Below are positions 1-6,017 of a DNA stretch of 8,275 bases, piece by piece (within the stretch, counting starts at the first letter, position 1; every line of letters starts with the position of its first letter). Made by a program: the position numbers and the translations under genes. The notes below the pieces were generated by a model that worked only from the letters and a program-made list of their open reading frames with translations, searched no databases and had not been told where the DNA came from. The DNA is taken from positions 1 through 8,275 of the forward strand of contig JACZWD010000119.1 in the NCBI GenBank assembly GCA_022572335.1, read 5' to 3'. Origin of the DNA: Pseudomonadota bacterium. GTDB lineage: Bacteria; Pseudomonadota; Alphaproteobacteria; Rhodospirillales; 2-02-FULL-58-16.

Positions 1-160
1 CTATGATTTTTTCGCCCAGACGCCGAAGGTCCTGAGGGCGGAGGCCGAGGTCGATTTCTTCCCCATTGTCGCCGACTTCGGCACCGCCCAGCAGGAATTC
101 CATATCGGCATGGGGTCCATCGCCACGGCCACGCCGGGCACGGTGAAGGGCCTGTTCCGG
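1..160 (+). repeat. Direct repeat, left copy (partner 1625-1778)
   Basis: This block matches 1625-1778 base for base in the same orientation. The only difference is one extra gccacg unit, making a gccacg tandem pair around 120-131. The left end is cut by the window edge, so the true repeat length is unknown. The right boundary is sharp at 160/161. The two copies lie about 1.6 kb apart and bracket the AT-richer segment. Confidence 0.95.
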
Positions 161-190
161 CGTAGGCCGAGGAACTTCACTGCGAGGTAG
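1..190 (+). pseudogene. Truncated duplicate of the GGT-family gene (internal fragment)
   Basis: The first 160 bases repeat an internal piece of the intact gamma-glutamyltransferase-family gene (1625-1778). Read in the same frame, codons starting at position 2 give YDFFAQTP, then DFFPIVADFG, then FHIGMGSIA and PGTVKGLF, as in the intact gene. After FR the homology stops abruptly at 160/161; the frame runs nine more codons of unrelated sequence to a TAG at 188-190. The fragment carries a 6-bp tandem duplication of gccacg, adding Ala-Thr before PGTV. Everything upstream lies outside the window, so whether a complete 5' half of the gene exists there cannot be seen. The piece lacks the nucleophile Thr region and the oxyanion region of the family, so it cannot encode a working enzyme on its own. 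Confidence 0.85.
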
Positions 191-403
191 AAACGACGGG
201 AGGGGTGTGTCTGGATGACGACAAAATTGGCCGAATGGGCTTCCGAACTCCGCCAAATCACCAAGATCAGGCCGTCGGATTCCAGCGGAGGAAAAACATT
301 CCAACGGCGGTGCAATTTGGGTAGGGTCGGAGCGGATTTGAAGGTTATCTGGGAAATATCGGCTGAAAGGAATCGTCGGTTCACCATCGACCATCAGCTT
401 CAC
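161..403 (-). pseudogene. Reverse-strand gene remnant, unknown family
   Basis: On the reverse strand, codons from 403 downward read VKLMVDGEP, then TIPFS. Just after PFS a one-base frame change leads into a second open frame reading ADISQITFK, then VFPPLESDGLILVIW, then ANFVVIQTH and RRFYLAVKFLG, ending at the junction with the GGT fragment (161). The alternating hydrophobic pattern of the second part looks like beta strands of a real protein. The opening motif recurs at 1004-963, with differences mostly at third positions of these reverse codons, which is the main evidence that this strand was coding. No ribosome binding site is evident, and an ATG may have been lost (ATT-GAC-GTG just upstream). 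I do not recognise the family. A chance open frame remains possible for the second part. Confidence 0.4.
362..403 (-). repeat. Diverged repeat A (partner 963-1004)
   Basis: This 42-bp stretch matches 963-1004 at 31 of 42 positions without gaps. Read on the reverse strand both copies give VKLM, V or I, DGEP, two variable residues, then PFS. Of the seven codons that differ, four are synonymous (GAA/GAG, CCT/CCC, TTC/TTT, AGC/AGT) and one is Val/Ile. Read on the forward strand none of the differences is synonymous. Confidence 0.6.
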
Positions 404-435
404 GTCAATATCGTTTTTCGAAAGGGAGGAAGCCA

Positions 436-822
436 GTGAAGAAAAGCATCACGTACGGAATTTTTCTGGTACTGACTGTGTTCTTTATCGCCTCGACAAC
501 GCTTGTCGATCAGGTGCTAGCCCAAAATCTAACTCAGACTGGTACCTACGAAGGCACGTGGGATATCGGTTCAAACAGCGGCGATATAAAATTCTCTCTT
601 TCCGTCCAGAAGGACGGAACGTTAACGGGCAAAGTTCTTGATGTTTCAGGAGAAGTACACTCGTTCAGCACATCATTTGTGGGAGAAATCCAAGGTAGTA
701 CTATTAGAATCAATGACCTAGCAGGTCACTCGCTCAACGGAACGTTGATCGAAGGACGTATTACCGGCGATTACTGCGGCAATTCCTGCGGGTCACTTGA
801 TGTGAGAATGGTTGCCGACTGA
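436..822 (+). CDS. Small secreted protein, function unknown
   Basis: A 128-aa protein starting at a GTG, chosen because a strong Shine-Dalgarno sequence (gggagg, 424-429) lies 6 bases upstream and a textbook signal peptide follows immediately. The N-terminus is MKKS, then a hydrophobic core (about residues 7-24), with a likely signal peptidase I site VLA|Q after residue 29. The mature part of about 99 residues is rich in Thr, Ser, Gly and short alternating hydrophobic stretches (GTYEGTWDI, IKFSLSVQKDGTLTGKV, GTLIEGRITG), suggesting a small beta-sheet or barrel fold exported to the periplasm or outside. It ends in a CGNSC pair (C114, C118) that could form a disulfide. Codon use is much less GC-rich than the genes from 1428 onward, consistent with foreign origin. 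I do not recognise a named family; lipocalin-like small beta proteins have a similar look, but this is only a resemblance. Confidence 0.75.
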   Translation: MKKSITYGIFLVLTVFFIASTTLVDQVLAQNLTQTGTYEGTWDIGSNSGDIKFSLSVQKDGTLTGKVLDVSGEVHSFSTSFVGEIQGSTIRINDLAGHSLNGTLIEGRITGDYCGNSCGSLDVRMVAD

Positions 823-962
823 GTTCCGCGCTGGATCATCATTGCACGTCGGATACGTTGTTGAGCCTCTCGACCATCCTTTCGATCAATCGGGACCCCG
901 TCAGGAGCAGTCGGATATGCATGCACCAGCGTCTGGAGTTATAGGGGCGGAAGCGAGGTCGC

Positions 963-1004
963 ACTAAAGGGTCTTTACGGCTCACCATCAATCATCAGCT
1001 TCAC
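963..1004 (-). repeat. Diverged repeat B (partner 362-403)
   Basis: This is the second copy of the reverse-strand motif VKLM-I-DGEP-x-x-PFS. Here the codon after GEP is TAA, so the reading frame is broken, yet the PFS codons beyond the stop are conserved as CCC TTT AGT. That supports a decayed copy of the gene start seen at 403. It sits directly next to the start region of the forward frame at 1011. Confidence 0.55.
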
Positions 1005-1010
1005 ATAGAC

Positions 1011-1313
1011 GTGGTGATTGGGAAGGTTGAGATAAGCTTGAATGATATTTTCAAAGAAGCTGACTGGGAGTTGCCGCAAAACAATAGGGACCTGTTGCGA
1101 CGCTACCTCGATTGCGCCGTGATACGCCTGCTTCACGACATTCGGGAACAGGACGGCCTTCCGCCAATTGATACGATTAAGGGCGTGTTTATTGAAGGCG
1201 GTCCCGTTTATCCCGATTCCGGGTTCTATAACAAATCCCATATTCAGGTTTGTGCCTGCACTCTTGAAAGCATCAAGGGTGTCTTTCGGGTGCCCAAGCG
1301 TTTTCTGAGATAG
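1011..1313 (+). CDS. Hypothetical protein, about 100 aa
   Basis: A forward frame of 100 codons from GTG 1011 to TAG 1311-1313. The frame is open upstream to a TAG at 942-944, so the start is uncertain. An internal TTG at 1038 has a ggaagg sequence 11 bases upstream. The sequence looks like a real protein: an N-terminal helical part (about residues 20-45, LLRRYLDCAVIRLLHDI) and a C-terminal part with TIKGVFIEGGPVYP, SGFYNKSHIQVC and SIKGVFRVP. No signal peptide or membrane segment is seen. The style resembles short uncharacterised proteobacterial proteins with a GGPxYPxSGF..KxHIQ pattern, but I cannot name a family. The opposite strand is also open over 975-1346 (123 codons) in the same codon register. 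I favour the forward strand because its C-terminal half has the more protein-like motif pattern. The lower GC content matches the rest of the 161-1350 patch. Confidence 0.5.
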   Translation: MVIGKVEISLNDIFKEADWELPQNNRDLLRRYLDCAVIRLLHDIREQDGLPPIDTIKGVFIEGGPVYPDSGFYNKSHIQVCACTLESIKGVFRVPKRFLR

Positions 1314-1351
1314 ATACTCCAAACTGCAACGCTGCCAGGAGTTCAACCCGA

Positions 1352-1380
1352 TTGACAGGGCCCGGCGCAGCCGCTACCCA
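1352..1380 (+). promoter_or_regulatory. Candidate sigma-70-type promoter for the GGT-family gene
   Basis: A perfect TTGACA hexamer at 1352-1357 is followed, after a 17-base spacer, by TACCCA at 1375-1380, which keeps only the first two bases of a -10 box. Initiation would fall near 1387, about 40 bases before the ATG at 1428. The -35 match and spacing are good but the -10 is poor, so this is tentative. Confidence 0.25.
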
Positions 1381-1427
1381 GCGTCAGCCGCCATGCGGCA
1401 GTCCCGTCCGCCGACCCGTGTGAGGCC

Positions 1428-2978
1428 ATGACATCGAAAGGCGCCATCGCCGCCGGACACCCGGAGACCGCGCGCGCCGCGGCGGCCATCCTGGCCGACG
1501 GCGGAAACGCCTTCGATGCGGCCCTGGCCGGCCTGTGCGCGGCGTGCGTGGCGGAGCCGGTGCTGATCTCGCTCGGCGGCGGCGGCTTCCTGCTCGCCCG
1601 CCGCGCCGGCGGCGAAGCCGTCCTCTATGATTTTTTCGCCCAGACGCCGAAGGTCCTGAGGGCGGAGGCCGAGGTCGATTTCTTCCCCATTGTCGCCGAC
1701 TTCGGCACCGCCCAGCAGGAATTCCATATCGGCATGGGGTCCATCGCCACGCCGGGCACGGTGAAGGGCCTGTTCCGGGTGCACCGGGACCTCGGCTCCA
1801 TGCCCATGGCGCGCATCGTCGAGCCGGCGGCGGCCCTGGCCCGGGACGGTTTCCGGGTCGATCGCCTGCTCGCCTACATTTTCCGGATCGTCGGCAAGAT
1901 CTACGGCAGCAACGCCGCCTGCCGCGCCGTGTACGGCAGCCGCGAGCACCCCGGCGAACTGATGGGCGAGGGAGAGGTGTTCACCCTGCCCGCCTTCGCC
2001 GACACCCTGGAAGCCCTGGCGCGGGAAGGCGAGGACCTGTTCTACCGGGGCGATATCGCGCGCACGGTGATCGAAGACTGCCGCACGTCCGGCGGCACCC
2101 TCACCGGCGCCGATCTGGAAGGCTACGAGGTGGCGTTGCGGACGCCGCTGGAACTGGCCTATGGGGGCGCCCGGCTGTTCACCAACCCGCCGCCGGCGAG
2201 CGGCGGCATCCTCATCGCCTTTGCGCTGGAGCTGCTCAAGGAGGCGGACCTGGCCGCCGCCGGGTTCGGGTCGGCGGCGCACCTGGAACGGCTGGCCCGG
2301 TCCATGGCGCTGACCAACACGGCGCGGATCGAAAGCCGCCTGCACGAATCGGACGCGCCCGAGTCCCTGTTGGACCCCGTCTTCCTGGAGACCTACCGCC
2401 GCCAGATCCTGGGCCGCCCGGCGGCGCGGCGCGGCACCACCCACATCAGCGTCATCGACGCCGAAGGCAACACCGCCAGCCTGTCGGTCTCCAACGGCGA
2501 AGGGTCGGGCTACCTGATCCCCGGCACCGGCGTCATGCTCAACAACCTGCTCGGCGAAGACGATATCAACCCCCACGGCTTCCACCGGTGGCCCGTCGAC
2601 CAGCGCATGTGCTCGATGATGGCGCCGACCGTGGTGGTGGAGGCGGACGGCGCCACGGCGGCCCTGGGCTCGGGCGGCTCCAACCGCATCCGCACGGCCA
2701 TCCTGCAGGTGCTCCTCAACCTGCTGGAGTTCGGCATGTCCATCGAGGACGCCGTGGCACGCCCGAGAATCCACTTCGAGAACGATTTGCTCAGCATCGA
2801 GGACGGCTTCGATGCGGACGAACTCACCGCCGTCTCGAAGATCTTCCCCAATACCGAAACGTGGGAGGAAAAAAACCTTTTCTTCGGCGGCGTGCACGCG
2901 GTGCGTTACGACGCCGGCGCCGGGCGGTTCGACGGCGCCGGGGACCTGCGCCGGGGCGGCGTCGCGCTGACCGTATAG
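1428..2978 (+). CDS. Gamma-glutamyltransferase-family Ntn hydrolase
   Basis: A 516-aa protein of the gamma-glutamyltransferase (GGT) superfamily, whose members self-cleave before a Thr that then serves as nucleophile to hydrolyse or transfer gamma-glutamyl groups. The start at ATG 1428 places the family opening GAIAAGHPETA and GGNAFDAALA at the N-terminus. GLGGGGFLL-like glycine motif (LISLGGGGFLLA) follows. The autoprocessing site is GTTHISVID with candidate nucleophile Thr337, then DAEGNTASLSVSN, GVMLNN, and the oxyanion/substrate loop GSGGSNRI (about 414-421). There is no signal peptide, so it is probably cytoplasmic, unlike classical periplasmic GGT. Where classical enzymes carry an FRE-AP motif whose Arg binds the substrate alpha-carboxylate, this one has YDFFAQTP (67-74), so glutathione may not be the substrate. 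The ribosome binding site is weak (gtgagg). An internal segment is duplicated at 1-160. It likely forms an operon with the aminotransferase 74 bp downstream. Confidence 0.9.
   Translation: MTSKGAIAAGHPETARAAAAILADGGNAFDAALAGLCAACVAEPVLISLGGGGFLLARRAGGEAVLYDFFAQTPKVLRAEAEVDFFPIVADFGTAQQEFHIGMGSIATPGTVKGLFRVHRDLGSMPMARIVEPAAALARDGFRVDRLLAYIFRIVGKIYGSNAACRAVYGSREHPGELMGEGEVFTLPAFADTLEALAREGEDLFYRGDIARTVIEDCRTSGGTLTGADLEGYEVALRTPLELAYGGARLFTNPPPASGGILIAFALELLKEADLAAAGFGSAAHLERLARSMALTNTARIESRLHESDAPESLLDPVFLETYRRQILGRPAARRGTTHISVIDAEGNTASLSVSNGEGSGYLIPGTGVMLNNLLGEDDINPHGFHRWPVDQRMCSMMAPTVVVEADGATAALGSGGSNRIRTAILQVLLNLLEFGMSIEDAVARPRIHFENDLLSIEDGFDADELTAVSKIFPNTETWEEKNLFFGGVHAVRYDAGAGRFDGAGDLRRGGVALTV
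1625..1778 (+). repeat. Direct repeat, right copy (partner 1-160)
   Basis: This part of the intact GGT-family gene (residues about 66-117) is duplicated at the window start. It carries one gccacg unit where the left copy carries two. Because the surrounding gene is full-length and in frame, this is most likely the parental copy. Confidence 0.95.
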
Positions 2979-3052
2979 TGGACGAATCTCTCGGTGTCCG
3001 GCCGAAGAAGAGTAAGGTGTGTTACCAGGAATTTCGCCGGGGGAGGGACGCG

Positions 3053-3976
3053 ATGACGGAGAACGCGGGGTACGGCAGCGCCGGTGTCGGCTTCATGGAC
3101 GGCGCGTTCATGGCCCTTTCCGAGCTTCGCCTGCCGGTCACCGACATGGGGTTCCAGCTCGCCGACATGTGCTACGACGCGGTGCACGTGTGGAAGGGCC
3201 GGTTCTTCCGCCTCGACGATCACCTGGAGCGTTGGCAGCGCTCGCTCGTCCAGCGCCGCTTCGATACCCTGGGCTACGACCGCGACGCCGTCGCCCGTGT
3301 GCTGCACGGCTGCGTGGCGCGGGCCGGGCTGACCGAGTCCATGGTCACGGTGATCGCCACCCGCGGCTCGCCGGCGACGGCGCACAAGGACCTGCGCACC
3401 TGCCAGAACCGCCTCGTCGTCTGGGCGGTGCCGTTTTCCGCGGTCGTCTCGGCCGAAGAACTGGAGACCGGGTGCGACATCGTCATCGCCGAGACCGTCC
3501 GCATCCCGCCCGAGGCGGTGGACCCGACGGTGAAGAACTTCGGCCGCCTCGACTTCGTGCAGGCGCTGTTCGAGGCCTACGACCGGGACGCCCGCTACGC
3601 GGTGCTGCTCGACCGGGACGGCTTCGTCACCGAGGGCCGCGGCTGGAACATCTTCGCGCTGAGGGCCGGCGAGCTCCTCTCGCCCGACCGCGGGGTGCTC
3701 GAGGGGATGACGCGGCGGACGGTGCTGGAGCTCTCGGCGGCGCTCAACATCAAAGGAAGGCTCGGGCGCATGGGCGCGGACGACCTGCGCGGCGCCGACG
3801 AGGTGTTCCTGACCTCGACCGCCGGCGGCATCATGCCGGTGCGCAGCATCGACGGCCGGCCCGTGGGCGACGGCCAGCCGGGGCCGGTGACGGCGCGGCT
3901 CAAGGACATGTATTGGCGGCTGCACGACGATCCGGCCTACACCACGCCCGTGCGCTACGAGCCGGCGGAGGCATGA
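3053..3976 (+). CDS. Class IV PLP aminotransferase, (R)-amine transaminase-like
   Basis: A 307-aa fold-type IV PLP enzyme (branched-chain/D-amino-acid aminotransferase superfamily). ATG 3053 is preceded by ggaggg at 3042-3047; a much longer upstream open frame is a shadow of the GGT gene. Family features in order: GVGFMDGAF; CYDAVHVWKGRFFRLDDHLER (His45, Trp47); VIATRG; DPTVKNFGRLDF with the predicted Schiff-base Lys161; LLDRDGFVTEGRGWNIF (Glu194, Asn199); SPDRGVLEGMTR; and the phosphate/substrate loop TSTAGGIMPV (254-263). The HVW segment, the TVKNF surroundings of the Lys, GVLEGMTR and the C-terminal TPVRY tail are closer to (R)-selective amine:pyruvate transaminases than to classical IlvE. 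The likely reaction is PLP-dependent amino transfer between an amine or amino acid and a keto acid. Substrate and stereochemistry are inferred from resemblance. It is probably co-transcribed with the GGT-family gene and closed by the terminator near 4055. Confidence 0.88.
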   Translation: MTENAGYGSAGVGFMDGAFMALSELRLPVTDMGFQLADMCYDAVHVWKGRFFRLDDHLERWQRSLVQRRFDTLGYDRDAVARVLHGCVARAGLTESMVTVIATRGSPATAHKDLRTCQNRLVVWAVPFSAVVSAEELETGCDIVIAETVRIPPEAVDPTVKNFGRLDFVQALFEAYDRDARYAVLLDRDGFVTEGRGWNIFALRAGELLSPDRGVLEGMTRRTVLELSAALNIKGRLGRMGADDLRGADEVFLTSTAGGIMPVRSIDGRPVGDGQPGPVTARLKDMYWRLHDDPAYTTPVRYEPAEA

Positions 3977-4054
3977 GCCGCGTGGCGCGATAACCCGCGT
4001 GCCGGCGTGCGGACGAGTCCCGCCGCCGCTACCAATGAAATCAGGGGATTGGCC

Positions 4055-4079
4055 AAACAGGGCCGGCCCCTTGTTTTTT
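4055..4079 (+). terminator. Probable rho-independent terminator
   Basis: An eight-pair stem (AAACAGGG with CCC-T-TGTTT, one bulged T, five-base GC loop) runs straight into a T-rich tail, six Ts in a row at 4074-4079. It lies 78 bp past the aminotransferase stop and 82 bp before the fused ETF gene, so it probably ends the GGT-aminotransferase transcript and makes the ETF gene a separate unit. Confidence 0.6.
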
Positions 4080-4120
4080 CGGGGAAACAATTGAGGGTAC
4101 CCCGGTGGCGCCGAAAAACC

Positions 4121-4134
4121 CCGGGCAAGCCCGG
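4121..4134. other. Small perfect hairpin in the ETF leader
   Basis: CCGGG-CAAG-CCCGG forms a five-pair stem with a four-base loop, 13 bases upstream of the ETF ribosome binding site. There is no T-run, so it is not a terminator by itself. It may affect leader structure or be incidental in GC-rich DNA. Confidence 0.3.
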
Positions 4135-4161
4135 CACCGCCATCGACAGGAGACCATCGTC

Positions 4162-5988
4162 GTGGAAATCGCCGTCTGCATCAAACAGGTGCCCCTCATA
4201 GAGGACGTCAATTTCGATTTCGAATCGAAGACCATCAAACGCGACGGCCCCAACGTGATCAGCGCCTTCGATCTTCGCGCCATCGCCCTGGCGGTCGACC
4301 TCACGGGCCGGCTGGGTGGCGGGACGACGGTGATCACCATGGGGCCGCCGCAGGCGCGCGAGGCCCTTCTCGGCGCCCTCGCCATGGGCATCGACCGCGC
4401 CGTCCATATCGAGGACCGGGGTTGCGCCGGGGCCGACACCCTGGCGACGGCGCGCACCCTGGCGCGGTGGCTCGAGCCGAACGGCTTCGACCTCATCGTT
4501 CTCGGCAAGTACACCCTCGACGCCGAAACCGGCCAGGTCGGCCCGGAGATCGCCGAACTGCTGGGCATCGCCCAGATCACCGGTGTCCGCAAGCTGGATA
4601 TCGAAGGGGAGACGCTGCGCGCCGAGCGCGAGAGCGACGAAGGCTTCGACGAAGTCGAGTGCCGGATGCCGGCGCTGTTGACCTGCGCCGAGCGTCTCAT
4701 CGCCCCGATCAAGGTGACCCCCGAGGCGCGCCAGGACGCCGCCGCCAAACCGGTCGAGGTGGTGCGCCTGGCCGACCTGGGCGGCGACGCCGGAGATTAC
4801 GGCATCGCCGGGTCCCCGACCTGGGTGGAGGGGGTGAGCATCGTCGAGCAAAGCCACGGCCCGGGCCGGCGGATCGACGGCGCCGACCCGGCGTCCGCCG
4901 CCGACGAGACCGTCCGCGCACTCGAGGAGCTGGGCGTATTGGACGGCGAAGCGCCACGGCCTCCGCCGGTGAGCGCCCAGCAACGGCAGCCCAAGCCCGG
5001 CAGGGACGTCTGGATCGCGTGCGAGACCGACAGCACCGGCGACCTCAGCGCGGTCAGCCTGGAGCTCGCCACCCGCGGCGGCGGGATCGCCGATGCCGTC
5101 GGCGGCGCCCTGGGGGCGATCGTGATCGGCGCGGATCAGGCCCGCCATGGGCCGACGCTGGCCGCCTACGGCGTGGACCAGGTATTCGTGCTCGACATTC
5201 CGGCGTCCGCGGCCGCCTCGGCGGACACCGTGGCCGAGGCCTGCGCCGGCCTGGTCGCCGAGCGCCGGCCGTGGGGCCTTTTCCTTCCCGCCACGCAAAC
5301 GGGCCGCGACTGGGGACCGCGGCTCGCCGCCCGTCTCGGGCTGGGACTCACCGGCGACGCCATCGGCCTGGAGGTCGACGACGACCGCCGGCTGATCGCC
5401 TTGAAGCCCGCCTTCGGGGGCAACCTGGTGGCGTCCGTCTATTCGAAGACCTGTCCGCAGATGGCCACGGTGCGGCCCGGGATGCTGCGCCTCGGCTCCC
5501 CGGTCGGCGGACGCAAGGCCGAGGTGATCACCCTTCGCCCCCGGGTGGGGACGCCGTTGTCCACGGTCATCCGTTCCCATTCCCTGATCGATCGCACCAT
5601 CGCTCCCCTCGAGCGCGCCGATACGGTCATCGGGCTCGGCATGGGGGTCGGCGGCCCCGACGGGGTGGAGAAGGCCAAGGCGCTCGCCCGTCTGCTCGGG
5701 GCGTCCCTGTGCGCCACCCGCCGGGTCTGCGACAAGGGATGGCTTCCGCGTCAGTTGCAGGTGGGGCTGACGGGCAAGGGCGTCAACGCGCGGCTGTACA
5801 TCGCCGCCGGCGTGCGCGGGGCGCCCAACCACACCGTCGGCCTGAAAGGCGCCGGCACCATCGTCGCCATCAACACCGACGCCGAGGCGCCGATCTTCGA
5901 CTGGGCCGATATCGGCATCGTCGGCGATTGCGCGACGCTGCTGCCGGCCCTGACCGAGGCCTTTCGCCGCCGCCGCGCCCAACCCTGA
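4162..5988 (+). CDS. Single-chain electron transfer flavoprotein (beta-alpha fusion)
   Basis: A 608-aa protein with ETF beta (FixA/EtfB) at the N-terminus and ETF alpha (FixB/EtfA) at the C-terminus. GTG 4162 was chosen because aggaga (4148-4153) lies 8 bases upstream and MEIAVCIKQVP is the usual ETF-beta opening. Beta half (about 1-250): ADTLATARTLA and GKYTLDAETGQVGPEIAELLG in the nucleotide-binding region, then CRMPALLT. A Pro/Gln-rich linker (about 257-282) follows. Alpha half from about 283: VWIACETD, LFLPATQTGRDWGPRLAARLG, then the FAD domain from about 460 with VCDKGW (Trp-containing), QVGLTGKG (533-540), GVRGAPNH (550-557) and AINTDAEAPIF. ETF accepts electrons from acyl-CoA or amine dehydrogenases and passes them to the quinone pool via ETF:quinone oxidoreductase. 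No partner dehydrogenase or quinone oxidoreductase is in the window. Usually the two subunits are separate genes, so a fusion is uncommon. A sequencing error is unlikely because the linker reads as ordinary protein. Confidence 0.92.
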   Translation: MEIAVCIKQVPLIEDVNFDFESKTIKRDGPNVISAFDLRAIALAVDLTGRLGGGTTVITMGPPQAREALLGALAMGIDRAVHIEDRGCAGADTLATARTLARWLEPNGFDLIVLGKYTLDAETGQVGPEIAELLGIAQITGVRKLDIEGETLRAERESDEGFDEVECRMPALLTCAERLIAPIKVTPEARQDAAAKPVEVVRLADLGGDAGDYGIAGSPTWVEGVSIVEQSHGPGRRIDGADPASAADETVRALEELGVLDGEAPRPPPVSAQQRQPKPGRDVWIACETDSTGDLSAVSLELATRGGGIADAVGGALGAIVIGADQARHGPTLAAYGVDQVFVLDIPASAAASADTVAEACAGLVAERRPWGLFLPATQTGRDWGPRLAARLGLGLTGDAIGLEVDDDRRLIALKPAFGGNLVASVYSKTCPQMATVRPGMLRLGSPVGGRKAEVITLRPRVGTPLSTVIRSHSLIDRTIAPLERADTVIGLGMGVGGPDGVEKAKALARLLGASLCATRRVCDKGWLPRQLQVGLTGKGVNARLYIAAGVRGAPNHTVGLKGAGTIVAINTDAEAPIFDWADIGIVGDCATLLPALTEAFRRRRAQP

Positions 5989-6017
5989 CACCGGCCTTTT
6001 CCGTCGCCGAGGGCGCG

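Noticed and set aside
215..439. Forward 74-codon frame overlapping the start of the secreted protein
   Set aside because: It has no ribosome binding site, and in the region shared with 963-1004 its codon differences are all non-synonymous, so the forward strand does not look coding here.
823..1010. A gene in the spacer after the secreted protein
   Set aside because: Only a reverse frame of about 60 codons without a good start is open (around 790-935). I see nothing in it beyond the diverged repeat at 963-1004.
1374..2897. Reverse-strand open frame of 507 codons
   Set aside because: It lies opposite the clear GGT-family gene and its translation is an Arg/Gly/Ala/His-rich shadow typical of GC-rich DNA, with no recognisable motif.
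2906..4090. Reverse open frame of 394 codons and forward frame 3019-3993
   Set aside because: Both are shadows of the class IV aminotransferase, which has a good ribosome binding site and complete motifs.
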